64,000 bases of DNA, from the NCBI GenBank assembly GCA_016721625.1, contig JADKHR010000001.1:1054001-1118000 (forward strand), given 5' to 3'. The position numbers and the translations under genes are program-made. Below, in pieces: positions 1 to 8,685 of the stretch (the first letter of the stretch is position 1; each line of letters opens with the position of its first letter). Below the pieces are notes generated by a model that was not told the origin of the DNA, did no database searches, and saw only the letters and a program-made list of their open reading frames with translations. This stretch comes from Elusimicrobiota bacterium. GTDB taxonomy: Bacteria > Elusimicrobiota > Elusimicrobia > FEN-1173.

Positions 1-578
1 AGGGCCTCCGCTCCCTCCAGGGACACGTCGAAACGCCCCGCCACGGAATCTCCTTCGATGTCCAGAAAAAAACCCCGGGGCGAAAGGCTGAGGGTTCCCT
101 CCGTTTCAAACAAATCGAGCGGGGCCCGGTCCGCCCCGCCGGGGAAACGAAATGTCCCGTTTCGCCAGTTCAACCGATGAAGCGGAAATCTCCGCCACCA
201 ACCCTCGGGGAGCGGCCGGCTGGGATGCGGAAGAGGAGGAACGCGGAAGGTCGGCCGGTCCACGTCCGAACGACCGAGGGTGAAGGAGAGAAGGGCGAAG
301 GGAGAAGGATCCGCGGTAAAGACCGTGTGGAAGGTCCACCGGTCGCAAACGAAGAGGGGACCGGCGGCGGGCCCCACGCGAAGGTGTACGATTTGAGCCT
401 GAAGGAGAAGGGGATGCAGCCGGACGGCGTCCACCCGGACGTCTTGACCGAGAAACCGCGAAAGGTCCGATTCAAGGCGGACCTTCATCCAATCCTCCGC
501 CTGAGGCCGCCACCAAAAAGTCCAGGCCACGGCGCCGGCCGCGGCAAATAACAGCAGGCCCAGGAGTCGCCAACGCAT
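1..578 (-). CDS. AsmA/TamB-like membrane-anchored protein, N-terminal part (runs off the window)
   Basis: Open frame from ATG at 578 to the window edge, at least 192 residues, with no stop. The protein starts with a short basic n-region and one hydrophobic helix (residues about 4-22), followed by a periplasmic-type beta-rich region (for example FLGQDVRVDAVRLHPL near residues 44-59). This is the usual N-terminal look of AsmA/TamB/DUF748 proteins that bridge inner and outer membranes. A GAGGAG Shine-Dalgarno sequence lies about 11 nt before the ATG. It follows clpC with a 62-bp gap. The family call rests on layout and composition only, because the diagnostic C-terminus is outside the window. 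Confidence 0.5.
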   Translation of the reverse strand, partial: MRWRLLGLLLFAAAGAVAWTFWWRPQAEDWMKVRLESDLSRFLGQDVRVDAVRLHPLLLQAQIVHLRVGPAAGPLFVCDRWTFHTVFTADPSPFALLSFTLGRSDVDRPTFRVPPLPHPSRPLPEGWWRRFPLHRLNWRNGTFRFPGGADRAPLDLFETEGTLSLSPRGFFLDIEGDSVAGRFDVSLEGAEA

Positions 579-599
579 AGATCAGGAATCTCCTCGAAC

Positions 600-631
600 G
601 GGGCTCCAGGCGGACCCCGCCCGGGAACCCC
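600..631 (-). other. GC-rich hairpin between clpC and the AsmA/TamB-like gene
   Basis: On the minus strand GGGGTTCC (631-624) can pair with GGAGCCCC (607-600), 8 bp with one G-U pair. No U-run follows, so it is either a weak terminator, a processing site, or chance in GC-rich DNA. Confidence 0.2.
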
Positions 632-640
632 GACCCGAGG

Positions 641-3145
641 TCAACCGCTTTTGACGGTCTTTTGGGGCGGGGTGGTGGAAAAAACCAGCTTTCCGGCGGC
701 GGCGTCGACGTCCACGAAGACCGACGTACCGGGAGACACTTTCTTGGAAAGAATGTCCTCCGCCAGGGGATCTTCCAGGAGCCGCTGGATGGACCGTTGG
801 AGCGGCCGCGCGCCGTAGTGGGGGTCGAAGCCTTTTTCGACAAGAAAACCTTTGGCCTCTTCCGTCAGCTCCACGGTCAAGCCTTGGCTGGCGATTTTCT
901 TGGAAACCCGCGCCAGCATGAGGTCCAAAATCTTCCGGCTTTCCTCCCGCGTGAGCGGGTGGAAAACAATGATGTCGTCCAAACGGTTCAGGAACTCCGG
1001 ATTGAAGGCTTTCTTAACCTCCTCCATCACGGTGTCCTTCATGGAGGCATAGTCCTTGGCCGCATCGTCTTGCACGAGGAAACCCAGGGATTTTCCCTTT
1101 GAGATCAACCGCGCGCCCACGTTCGATGTCATGATGATGACGGTGTTCTTGAAACTCACCCGGTGGCCCAAATTGTCCGAGAGGGACCCGTCGTCCATCA
1201 TTTGGAGCAGGATGTTGAAGGTGTCCGGGTGGGCCTTCTCGATCTCATCCAAGAGGACCACCGTGTAGGGTTTCCGCCGGACGGCCTCGGTCAGCTGACC
1301 GCCTTCCTCGTACCCCACGTAGCCCGGAGGAGCGCCGATGAGCCGCGAAACGGAAAACTTTTCCATGTATTCGGACATGTCGATCCGCACCAGGGACTCT
1401 TCGTTGCCGAAAAGGAATTCCGCCAAAGCCCTCGCGAGTTCCGTCTTGCCCACGCCGGTGGGTCCAAGGAATATGAAACTTCCGACGGGCTTTTTGGGGT
1501 CTTTCAACCCGGTTCGGCTTCGCCGGATGGCCTGGGAGATGGCCTGGATGGCTTCCTCCTGCCCGATGACTCGCTTGTGCAGTTCGCCTTCCATGTGGAC
1601 CAATTTTTCCTGCTCGGTCTCGGTCAGCTTCATGGTGGGAATCCCGGTCCATTTGGAAACCACGGCCGCGATGTCCTCGCCGGTCACCACCGGCACCGTG
1701 GCGTCCCGCTTGTCGCGCCAGGTTTTCCGGGCCTCGTCCAAGAGACGCCGCATTTCTTTTTCTTTGTCCCGAAGCTTGGCGGCCTTTTCGTATTCCTGGG
1801 CCGAGATCGCCCCGTCTTTTTCCTGCGTGACCTTGTCGATTTCCCCCTCGCGCTCTTTCATCTCTTTGGGCCGCTGGGTGACCTGAAGGCGCGCGCGGCT
1901 TCCGGCTTCGTCAATCAGATCAATCGCCTTGTCGGGTAGGAAGCGGTCGGTGATGTAGCGGTCCGACAGCTCGGCGGCGGCTTTCAGCGAATCGTCTTCG
2001 AACTTCACCTTGTGGTGAGTCTCGTAGCGATCGCGCAACCCTTTCAAAATCTTGACGGTGTCTTCGACCGAAGGGGGGTCCACCAAAATCGGCTGAAAGC
2101 GGCGTTCCAGGGCCGCGTCGTGCTCGATGTATTTGCGGTATTCGTCCATGGTCGTGGCGCCGATGCATTGAAGTTCGCCCCGCGCCAGGGAGGGTTTCAG
2201 CATATTGGAGGCGTCGATGGCCCCTTCCGCCGCGCCCGCGCCGATCACGGTATGGAGCTCGTCGATAAAAAGGATGATTTGGTTTTTGGCCCGACGGATT
2301 TCGTCCATGATGTTCTTCAGGCGTTGCTCGAATTCTCCGCGGTATTTGGTCCCGGCCACGACGGCGGCCAGGTCCAAAGTCATGACGCGCTTGCCATGGA
2401 GCAGGTCCGGGGCCTCGTCCGAGGACAAGCGTTGGGCCAGCCCCTCCACAATGGCGGTTTTTCCCACACCGGGGTCGCCGATCAACACGGGGTTGTTTTT
2501 GGTGCGACGGAGGAGGATTTGGATCACGCGCTCAATCTCGTTCTCGCGGCCGATCACGGGGTCGAGTTTGCCGTCCTTCGCCATTAAGGTCAGATCCCGG
2601 CCGAACTCATCGAGGGTCGGAGTTTTGGATTTGGATTTCGGAGACGTCTGGTGGTGGCCCGCCGGCCCGGACCCGGAGGCGCTCTGGGCTTGTCCCTGCG
2701 CCTGCTGGCCCTCGCCTAAAAGCGAGATGACTTCTTCCCGCACCACGTCCAACCGGACGCCGATGTTTTCCAACACCCGCGCGGCCACCCCTTCCTCTTC
2801 CCGGATCAGGCCCAGCAGGAGGTGCTCGGTGCCCACGTAGTTGTGGCCCATATTTTGGGCCTCTTCGACGGCAAGCTCCAACACTTTCTTGGCCCGCGGG
2901 GTGAAAGGAATTTCACCCAACAACATGACGTTGTCTCCCGTGCCGACGATCTTTTCGATCTCCGCCCGCACGCGCCGGAGGTCCACGCCCAAGTTCGCCA
3001 GCACCTGGGCCGCCACGCCTTCCCCCAGGGCGATCAGCCCCAAGAGCAAATGCTCCGTCCCCACGTAATCGTGGTTCAACCGCTTCGCCTCTTCTTGAGC
3101 GATCAGGATCACCCGCTGGGCCCTTTCAGTAAATCGGTTGGACAT
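641..3145 (-). CDS. clpC: ATP-dependent Clp protease ATP-binding subunit ClpC
   Basis: An 834-residue Hsp100 unfoldase that feeds substrates to the ClpP protease in the cytoplasm. The N-domain has the two Clp repeats (residues about 1-145, each with YVGTEHLLLGL). The first AAA+ module has Walker A GDPGVGKT (223-230) and Walker B ILFIDELH. A UVR-type coiled middle domain separates it from the second AAA+ module, with GPTGVGKT and VVLLDEIEKAH. An LGF tripeptide in the ISKGKSLGFL segment matches the ClpP-docking loop. This combination separates ClpC from ClpB, which lacks the ClpP loop. GGAGG precedes the ATG, and a consensus promoter lies at 3175-3203. Confidence 0.97.
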   Translation of the reverse strand: MSNRFTERAQRVILIAQEEAKRLNHDYVGTEHLLLGLIALGEGVAAQVLANLGVDLRRVRAEIEKIVGTGDNVMLLGEIPFTPRAKKVLELAVEEAQNMGHNYVGTEHLLLGLIREEEGVAARVLENIGVRLDVVREEVISLLGEGQQAQGQAQSASGSGPAGHHQTSPKSKSKTPTLDEFGRDLTLMAKDGKLDPVIGRENEIERVIQILLRRTKNNPVLIGDPGVGKTAIVEGLAQRLSSDEAPDLLHGKRVMTLDLAAVVAGTKYRGEFEQRLKNIMDEIRRAKNQIILFIDELHTVIGAGAAEGAIDASNMLKPSLARGELQCIGATTMDEYRKYIEHDAALERRFQPILVDPPSVEDTVKILKGLRDRYETHHKVKFEDDSLKAAAELSDRYITDRFLPDKAIDLIDEAGSRARLQVTQRPKEMKEREGEIDKVTQEKDGAISAQEYEKAAKLRDKEKEMRRLLDEARKTWRDKRDATVPVVTGEDIAAVVSKWTGIPTMKLTETEQEKLVHMEGELHKRVIGQEEAIQAISQAIRRSRTGLKDPKKPVGSFIFLGPTGVGKTELARALAEFLFGNEESLVRIDMSEYMEKFSVSRLIGAPPGYVGYEEGGQLTEAVRRKPYTVVLLDEIEKAHPDTFNILLQMMDDGSLSDNLGHRVSFKNTVIIMTSNVGARLISKGKSLGFLVQDDAAKDYASMKDTVMEEVKKAFNPEFLNRLDDIIVFHPLTREESRKILDLMLARVSKKIASQGLTVELTEEAKGFLVEKGFDPHYGARPLQRSIQRLLEDPLAEDILSKKVSPGTSVFVDVDAAAGKLVFSTTPPQKTVKSG

Positions 3146-3174
3146 CGGTCCTCCGCAAAAAACGTCTTGGATGA

Positions 3175-3203
3175 ATTCTAAACCCTTTTCCCATGCCTGT
3201 CAA
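3175..3203 (-). promoter_or_regulatory. Sigma-70-type promoter of clpC
   Basis: On the minus strand: TTGACA (-35, perfect), a 17-bp spacer, then TAGAAT (-10, five of six). Predicted start near 3168, leaving a leader of about 23 nt before the clpC ATG. I saw no CIRCE or CtsR-type inverted repeat next to it. Confidence 0.8.
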
Positions 3204-3249
3204 AGAGTTCTTTTAAGTTAACGCCCCGCCTGAAAAAAAGTTCCTCGGC

Positions 3250-4173
3250 TTAGATGGGAACCCCGTCCCGCCGGGTGAGCGCGTGGAAGGCCTCGATCAG
3301 CCGTTGGGTTTTGGGCCCCGGTTTTGCCTGCCCAATCGGGCGAGCGTCGATCCGCACCACCGGGATCACCTCCGCGGCGGTCCCCGTCAAAAAGACCTCC
3401 TCCGCCGTGTAGAGATCAAAGGGAGTGAAAAGTTTTTCCTCGGGCGTCAAACCCACCGCCGGGGCCAGTTCCATGACGGCGGCGCGCGTGATCCCCTCCA
3501 GGGCGCCTGCGGCCGTGGCCGGCGTGACCAGACGGTCTCCCTTAATGAAGAAGATGTTATCCCCCGTGCATTCGGCCACGTAGCCCTCGAGAGAGAGCAT
3601 GATGGCCTCCCGGGCGCCGGAGAGACCCGCCTCGATCTTCGCCAAAATGTTGTTTAAATAATTGAGCGATTTGATGTTGGGGTTCAACGCCTGACTGGAA
3701 TTGCGGCGCGTGGAAACGGTGTTCACCTCGAGGCCCCGGGTGTAACACTCTTCCGGGTAGAGGGCAATTTTATCGGCGATGATGAACACCGTGGCCCGGG
3801 GACATTTCTTGGGATCGAGTCCCAAATCCCCCACTCCGCGGGTGACCACGAGGCGGATGTAGGCGTCCCGAAGTCCGTTGGCGCGAAGGGTCTGGAGCAC
3901 CGCCGTTTGCATCTCCTCCGGCGTCAGGCCCACGTCCAACACGATCGCCCGGGCGGACCGGTACAATCGATCCAAATGTTCCTGGAGCCGAAACACCCGC
4001 CCGTTGTAGGCGCGGATTCCTTCAAAAACCCCGTCCCCATACAAAAGACCGTGATCGAAGACCGAGACGACCGCCTGTTCCTTCGGGACCAGCCGGCCGT
4101 TCATGAAAATCTGAAGCGACGAGGTTCCCGGCAACGGCGACGATTTGGTTTCGGAGCTCACGATTCCTCCCAT
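3250..4173 (-). CDS. ilvE: Branched-chain amino acid aminotransferase (class IV PLP aminotransferase)
   Basis: A 307-residue fold-type IV aminotransferase that transfers an amino group from Glu to the keto acids of Val, Leu and Ile. Family signatures: FDHGLLYGDGVFEGIRAYNG, the PLP lysine in NIKSLNYLNN, and the phosphate-binding FLTGTAAEVIPV near the C-terminus. ATG 4173 gives an N-terminal extension of about 23 residues before MNGRLVP, the usual family start; AGGGA lies 7 nt before ATG 4173. It follows lolD by 30 bp and is likely the last gene of its operon. 4-amino-4-deoxychorismate lyase and D-amino acid transaminase share this fold, but the length and motifs fit IlvE better. Confidence 0.9.
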   Translation of the reverse strand: MGGIVSSETKSSPLPGTSSLQIFMNGRLVPKEQAVVSVFDHGLLYGDGVFEGIRAYNGRVFRLQEHLDRLYRSARAIVLDVGLTPEEMQTAVLQTLRANGLRDAYIRLVVTRGVGDLGLDPKKCPRATVFIIADKIALYPEECYTRGLEVNTVSTRRNSSQALNPNIKSLNYLNNILAKIEAGLSGAREAIMLSLEGYVAECTGDNIFFIKGDRLVTPATAAGALEGITRAAVMELAPAVGLTPEEKLFTPFDLYTAEEVFLTGTAAEVIPVVRIDARPIGQAKPGPKTQRLIEAFHALTRRDGVPI

Positions 4174-4203
4174 GCGTTGTTCCCTACGAAAACGTTCGGT
4201 GCG

Positions 4204-4887
4204 TCAATCGACTCTCTCCAGACGTCCGTCCACCAAAAGAAGACAGCGGTCCATGTGAGCGGCCAGAGCCTCGTCGTGGGTGACCAGGACGAGGGTCGTT
4301 CCTCTCCGCTGGGTTTCTTCCCGCAAGAGAGACTCGACCTCCCGGCCGATGCCCCGATCCAGGTTCCCGGTGGGCTCGTCGGCCAACAACAAAGCGGGCT
4401 CGTTGGCGAGCGCCCGAGCCAAGGCGGCCCGTTGTTGCTCGCCCCCGGAGGCTTCCCCCGGTCGATGATTCAAGCGATGCTTCAGTCCCAACCGACAGAG
4501 CAGATCCTCCCCGCGAGCACGAGCCTCGTCGGTTGGACGACGCCGGATCAAGAGGGGCATCATAACATTTTCAAGCAGGGAGAGATCGGGGAGGAGGTGG
4601 TGGAACTGGAAGAGAAAACCGATTTTTTCGTTCCGGAGGCGAGTGGCTTCCGTTTCCGTCAACCCGCCGGCGTCCCGGCCGAAAAGGTCCAACCGTCCGC
4701 CCGTCACGGGCGTCATCAGCCCCAATAGGTGCAAAAGAGTGGACTTGCCGGCCCCGGAGGGGCCCACGATTCCCACCCGTTCTCCGGCGCGGATATCGAA
4801 GGAAATTCCCCGCAGGACCTCCACGAAACCGAAGCGCTTTTGAAGGGTTTGGGCCCGAAGAAGAACGGGTGAAACGACCGGTTCCAT
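4204..4887 (-). CDS. lolD: Lipoprotein-releasing ABC transporter ATPase LolD
   Basis: A 227-residue ABC ATPase that powers extraction of lipoproteins from the inner membrane. It has Walker A GPSGAGKS, Q-loop FLFQFHHLLPDLS, signature ASGGEQQR, Walker B ALLLADEPT with the following GNLD D-loop, and H-loop THD. The MacB/LolD/FtsE subfamily is set by the FQFHHLLP stretch and the length. The ATG shares its A with the TGA of the upstream lolC permease gene (TGATG), so the pair is translationally coupled. Its presence points to a Gram-negative envelope. Confidence 0.93.
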   Translation of the reverse strand: MEPVVSPVLLRAQTLQKRFGFVEVLRGISFDIRAGERVGIVGPSGAGKSTLLHLLGLMTPVTGGRLDLFGRDAGGLTETEATRLRNEKIGFLFQFHHLLPDLSLLENVMMPLLIRRRPTDEARARGEDLLCRLGLKHRLNHRPGEASGGEQQRAALARALANEPALLLADEPTGNLDRGIGREVESLLREETQRRGTTLVLVTHDEALAAHMDRCLLLVDGRLERVD

Positions 4888-6122
4888 CAGGTTCTCCGAA
4901 TGGCGTCGAGAGCGTCCAGCCGCGCGGCCGCCCGGGACGGATAAAGCGTGGCCAAGAGAACGATGAGCACGGCCGCCGCGGCCACCAGAGCCACGTCCCC
5001 GGCGACCACCTTCACGGGCAGGCGTTCCACATAATAAATATCGGCCGGCAATTTGACGAACTCATAACGTTTCAGGAGAAACGAAATGCCGAGGCCGAGG
5101 ACCACGCCGATCCCGGTGCCCACGAGACCCATGAGGAACCCTTTTAGGAGAAAAATCCGCTGGATCGCGCCGCGAGTGGCCCCCATGGCCCGAAGGATGC
5201 CGATCTCCCGGACCCTTTGGGCCGTCACCAAAAGGAGGTTGGAAAGGATGGTGAAAGCGGCCACCAGCGTGATCAGCGCGAGGATCAGGAACATCACCGT
5301 TTTCTCAAGCCGCAGAGCGGCAAAGAGAGGCCGGTTCATCCCCAGCCAGGACCGAACCCAAGCCTGGGAAGAAAAACGTTGCTGGAGTTTAATGGCCGGC
5401 CCTTCGAACGCGTCGGCGTCTTTCAGCCGGACGCCCAACCCCGAAAACCGCCCTTTGAGATTGAAAAGCTTCTGTGCCGACGGAAGGGCGACCACGGCGA
5501 GGGAGGAATCGTAATCGAAGAGCCCCGTTTGGAGGATCCCGGCCACCGTGAAAGAAAAGAAGAAGGGCAGGGTTCCCAAACCCGTGTCCGGCCCGGCGGA
5601 CACGGCCAACACCACCTGATCGCCGATCGTCACTCTCAGATTTTGGGCCAACTCCTTGCCCAGAAAAATGGCCGGACTATTGGACGGCGCGGCCGGCGTG
5701 CTCGAAAGCGCCCTCCAATCCCCGGCCGTCAACCGCCGATCCAGACCCGTCACGCCGGGTTCCCGCGCGGGATCGACCCCTTTGACCACAACGCCCTGGG
5801 TTCCCCCTTCGGTCCGCGCCAGGGCCTGGCCCATGACGTAGGGGGACCAGGATTCCGCCTCGTCGATCCCCTTGAAGCGGTCGGCGTAGTCCTGCTCCGG
5901 CAGGCCTCGATCCGAGGAGGGCTGAATCAGGAGGTGGGGTTGGGCGCCGAGGATCTTGGCCCGAATATCTTCCCGGAATCCCGTCATCACGGCCAGGGTC
6001 GCAATGAGCGCCGCCACCCCCACCGTCACGCCCGCCACCGCGATCACGGAGGTCAAGGAGCCCCCCAAAGCGCGGCGGGAGCCCTTCAAGTAACGCAGAG
6101 CGATGAAGAGTTCGTAGGTCAA
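4887..6122 (-). CDS. lolC: Lipoprotein-releasing ABC transporter permease LolC/LolE
   Basis: A 411-residue FtsX-like permease partner of LolD. It has the N-terminal FIALRYLKG element, TM1 with VAGVTVGVAALIATLAVMTG, a large periplasmic MacB-PCD domain (about 50-270), then three C-terminal TM helices including the REIGILRAMGATRGAI coupling segment. The start is a TTG that begins the conserved FIALRYL block. No clear Shine-Dalgarno precedes it, and no better in-frame start is visible. Only one permease gene lies beside lolD, so the transporter may use a homodimer (LolF style) or a second permease encoded elsewhere. Confidence 0.92.
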   Translation of the reverse strand: MTYELFIALRYLKGSRRALGGSLTSVIAVAGVTVGVAALIATLAVMTGFREDIRAKILGAQPHLLIQPSSDRGLPEQDYADRFKGIDEAESWSPYVMGQALARTEGGTQGVVVKGVDPAREPGVTGLDRRLTAGDWRALSSTPAAPSNSPAIFLGKELAQNLRVTIGDQVVLAVSAGPDTGLGTLPFFFSFTVAGILQTGLFDYDSSLAVVALPSAQKLFNLKGRFSGLGVRLKDADAFEGPAIKLQQRFSSQAWVRSWLGMNRPLFAALRLEKTVMFLILALITLVAAFTILSNLLLVTAQRVREIGILRAMGATRGAIQRIFLLKGFLMGLVGTGIGVVLGLGISFLLKRYEFVKLPADIYYVERLPVKVVAGDVALVAAAAVLIVLLATLYPSRAAARLDALDAIRRT

Positions 6123-6167
6123 GGGAAAGGACGGAGGATCAACCGCGGACCGGAAAAATCAGCCGAA

Positions 6168-7685
6168 TCAAGCCGAGGGCCGAAGGAGCGGGAAAAGGAT
6201 CACTTCCCGGATGGAATCCACCCCGGTCAAGATCATGGTCAGACGGTCGACCCCGATGCCCAGGCCGCCGGCGGGGGGCATGCCGTGCTCCAGGGCGATC
6301 AGGAATTCCTCGTCGGCGGGCATGGCCTCTTCGTCCCCGGCCTGGCGTTGGCGGGCCTGGGCCTCGAAATGCTTTCGCTGGACATCGGGGTCGTTCTGCT
6401 CGGAATACGCGTTGGCCACCTCTTCGCCGCAGAGGAAGAGTTCAAAGCGTTCGGCGATGTCCGGGGTTTCGGGGCTCGCTTTGGCCAAAGGGGAAAAAGC
6501 CGCCGGATAACCGAACAGGAAGGCGGAGGCCGGAAGGCCTGGAAGAATTTTACCGTCCAGGATCGCGTCGAAGCACTTGGCATCGGGAAGATCCTGGACG
6601 TCAAAACCCATTTGACCGGCGGCGGCGCGCCACCCGTTTTCACGGCAAAGGGCCGCGTAGTCCAGACCCAAGACGTCTTTAAATATCTCCACCAAGGAAA
6701 CCCGGGCGAAAGGCGCCGCCAGATCCACCTCCGCCTTCCGATAGGAGAACCTCAGGTCGGGGTCTTTTCCTCCCTCCCCGTTCGAAGAACGCGCGGCCCG
6801 GCCCGCGCCGCGAATGAGTTCTTCCGTGAGATCCATCATGCCGTGGACGTCAGTATAGGCTTGGTAGGCTTCCAATAGGGTGAACTCAGGATTGTGGCGG
6901 GTGTCGATGCCTTCGTTCCGAAAGGCGCGGCCGATTTCGAAAACGCGCTCCAGCCCGCCCACCAAGAGCCTCTTTAAAAAAAGTTCCGGAGCGATCCGGA
7001 GGTGAAGCGTCAGGCCCAAAGCGTTGTGGTGGGTTTGGAAAGGTTTCGCCGCGGCGCCGCCTGGGACCGATTGGAGGATCGGCGTTTCCACCTCGATAAA
7101 CTTCCGGTCGGCCAGGGTCCTTCGAAAAGAGGCGACGATGCGCTGACGCGCCAGAAAACGGGCCCGAACCTCTTCGTTGGAAAACAGGTCCACCTCGCGC
7201 CGGCGAAAACGGATTTCAACGTCGGTCATCCCATGGAATTTTTCCGGGGGAGGGCGGAGGGCCTTGGCCAGCAAGGTCCAGGTCTTGACGTGGAGAGTGA
7301 TCTCGCCGGTGCGGGTGCGGAACGGAGACCCCGTCGCTCCGACAATGTCCCCCAAATCCACCCCGTTCTGGAAAGAGGCGAAGGCCTCGCCCAACTCGTC
7401 TTTCTTGAGATAAATCTGGAGTTTTCCGGAAAGATCCTGGAGGTGGGCGAAAATGGTTTTGCCCATGTCCCGCCGGGTGACGAGGCGTCCCGCGAGGGAG
7501 ACGGTCTCTTCGGCGTGCCCCCCGGTGGGGAGCGCGGCGTGCCGGGCGGCCAGGCCCGCGGCGCCGTCGGAAAAATCGAACCGGGTCGGGAAGGGATGGA
7601 CCCCCGCGGCGCGGAAGGACGCAAGCTTGCCCCGTCGCTGGGAAACGAGGTCTTCCAAAGAGGAACGCGGGAGCTCTTCGGCCAC
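6168..7685 (-). CDS. lysS: Lysyl-tRNA synthetase, class II
   Basis: A 505-residue cytoplasmic enzyme charging tRNA-Lys. It has an N-terminal OB-fold anticodon-binding domain (about 60-165), class II motif 2 FRNEGIDTRHNPEFTLLEAY, and motif 3 GGLGIGVDRLTM near the C-terminus. I chose GTG 7685 as start because it lies 16 bp after the response-regulator stop and gives the normal family length; a longer in-frame version starting at 7805 would overlap that gene by about 100 bp with sequence unlike LysS. No clear Shine-Dalgarno precedes the GTG, so expression may depend on coupling to the upstream gene. Confidence 0.95.
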   Translation of the reverse strand: MAEELPRSSLEDLVSQRRGKLASFRAAGVHPFPTRFDFSDGAAGLAARHAALPTGGHAEETVSLAGRLVTRRDMGKTIFAHLQDLSGKLQIYLKKDELGEAFASFQNGVDLGDIVGATGSPFRTRTGEITLHVKTWTLLAKALRPPPEKFHGMTDVEIRFRRREVDLFSNEEVRARFLARQRIVASFRRTLADRKFIEVETPILQSVPGGAAAKPFQTHHNALGLTLHLRIAPELFLKRLLVGGLERVFEIGRAFRNEGIDTRHNPEFTLLEAYQAYTDVHGMMDLTEELIRGAGRAARSSNGEGGKDPDLRFSYRKAEVDLAAPFARVSLVEIFKDVLGLDYAALCRENGWRAAAGQMGFDVQDLPDAKCFDAILDGKILPGLPASAFLFGYPAAFSPLAKASPETPDIAERFELFLCGEEVANAYSEQNDPDVQRKHFEAQARQRQAGDEEAMPADEEFLIALEHGMPPAGGLGIGVDRLTMILTGVDSIREVILFPLLRPSA

Positions 7686-7701
7686 GGGAGGAAAAACGCG
7701 G

Positions 7702-8076
7702 CTAGCGGGCCGCGGCCTTTTCGAGGGAGGTTTGGACGCGGGCGCGGAGATCCTTGACGTCGAAAGGTTTGAGGACGAAGCCCACCACGTTAGAGAACAA
7801 TTCAAAAGTCTCCCGCAATCCTTCGCGGCCGGTCAGGACGATCACGGGAATATCTCGGGTGGCGTCGTCGGATTGGAGGTTGGACACCAGCGTGTAGCCG
7901 TCCATGTCAGGCATGGTCACATCCAGCAAGATCATGGAGGGCGTCTGTCGGGAAAGGACCTCGAGCGCCTCGGTGCCGCTGTGGGCGGAAATAACTTCAT
8001 GCCCGTCTTTTTCCAAGAGAAGGCGGATCAGATCCACCAACTCTTTCTCGTCATCCACCACCAGAAGCTTGGCCAT
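7702..8076 (-). CDS. Single-domain CheY-like response regulator
   Basis: A 124-residue receiver domain with no output domain. It has the acidic pocket VVDDE (residues 6-10), the phospho-accepting Asp in ILLDVTMPDMDG (about 52), the conserved Thr in VIVLTG, and the Lys in VLKPFD. It lies 71 bp after the HAMP-protein gene and directly before lysS. The neighbouring HAMP membrane protein could be a signalling partner, but no histidine kinase is encoded nearby. Confidence 0.9.
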   Translation of the reverse strand: MAKLLVVDDEKELVDLIRLLLEKDGHEVISAHSGTEALEVLSRQTPSMILLDVTMPDMDGYTLVSNLQSDDATRDIPVIVLTGREGLRETFELFSNVVGFVLKPFDVKDLRARVQTSLEKAAAR

Positions 8077-8147
8077 AGGATTTTATGATACCAACCCCTC
8101 GGCCCTCTGTCAAAAAGAAATGTCGCGACCGGGGGGAACGGGAGAAA

Positions 8148-8588
8148 TCAGGAGCGTTTTTTGTTCTGCGGCAACCGTGCCAGCAGCTGGTTAATGAGGT
8201 CGGCCAGACTTTGAAGCTCGTCGCCCTGTCGCAAATGAATCGGAGGGATGGGCCCTTCGGACGAAAGGGCGTCCCGCAGGGTTTTTTCAAAGCGAAACAA
8301 CGGCCCAGCGATCTTGTGTGAAATAAAAATCGACAGGATGGGGATCACCACCATGTAGATCATGCCGCTGGCCAGCATCCACATCTGAAGCGATTTGAGC
8401 GGTTGGACCAGCACGGGGTTCATGAATTCCGGCTCCACCGTTCGGATGATCAAAAAGGTGTGCGCCTCCATCAGGACCAGAATGGTGGCCAATACGCCGC
8501 CGATCATCAGGGCGTATTTGAACTGAAGCCGCCGGTTAACGAGGTAATTCCGCCGCATGGCTTTGTAGTTCGGCGTGGGTATATTCAT
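8148..8588 (-). CDS. Two-TM HAMP-domain membrane protein
   Basis: 146 residues: a basic cytoplasmic start, TM1 (about 24-46), a short periplasmic loop, TM2 (about 72-92), then a HAMP-like segment beginning SHKIAGPLFRFEKTL and ending GDELQSLADLINQLLARL. HAMP domains relay signals in kinases and chemoreceptors; here nothing follows the HAMP, so it may act with a partner. AGGAGG lies 5 nt before the ATG. A strong promoter (8657-8685) and a leader hairpin lie upstream. The gene probably heads the operon HAMP-RR-lysS-lolC-lolD-ilvE. Confidence 0.7.
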   Translation of the reverse strand: MNIPTPNYKAMRRNYLVNRRLQFKYALMIGGVLATILVLMEAHTFLIIRTVEPEFMNPVLVQPLKSLQMWMLASGMIYMVVIPILSIFISHKIAGPLFRFEKTLRDALSSEGPIPPIHLRQGDELQSLADLINQLLARLPQNKKRS

Positions 8589-8620
8589 GGTCTCCTCCTG
8601 AGGTCTAGCCGCCTCGGGAT

Positions 8621-8640
8621 CGACCCCCTCGCGGGGGTCG
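8621..8640 (-). other. Perfect GC hairpin in the leader of the HAMP gene
   Basis: CGACCCCC and GGGGGTCG form an 8-bp perfect stem with a 4-nt loop. It lies downstream of the predicted start (about 8650) and 33 nt before the start codon, so it would fold in the mRNA leader. There is no U-run, so it is not a classic terminator for prfB, which ends 35 bp upstream. Confidence 0.5.
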
Positions 8641-8656
8641 CCTTCGGCGCACCGCC

Positions 8657-8685
8657 ATTATAGGGGGTGAACAGCTAATTTTCAA
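8657..8685 (-). promoter_or_regulatory. Sigma-70-type promoter of the HAMP-RR-lysS-lolCD-ilvE run
   Basis: On the minus strand: TTGAAA, 17-bp spacer, perfect TATAAT. It overlaps the last codons of prfB. Predicted start near 8650 gives a leader of about 62 nt that contains the 8621-8640 hairpin. Confidence 0.75.

Noticed and set aside
5217..6878. 553-residue plus-strand open frame opposite lolC and lysS
   Set aside because: It crosses two clear minus-strand genes and shows no recognisable motifs.
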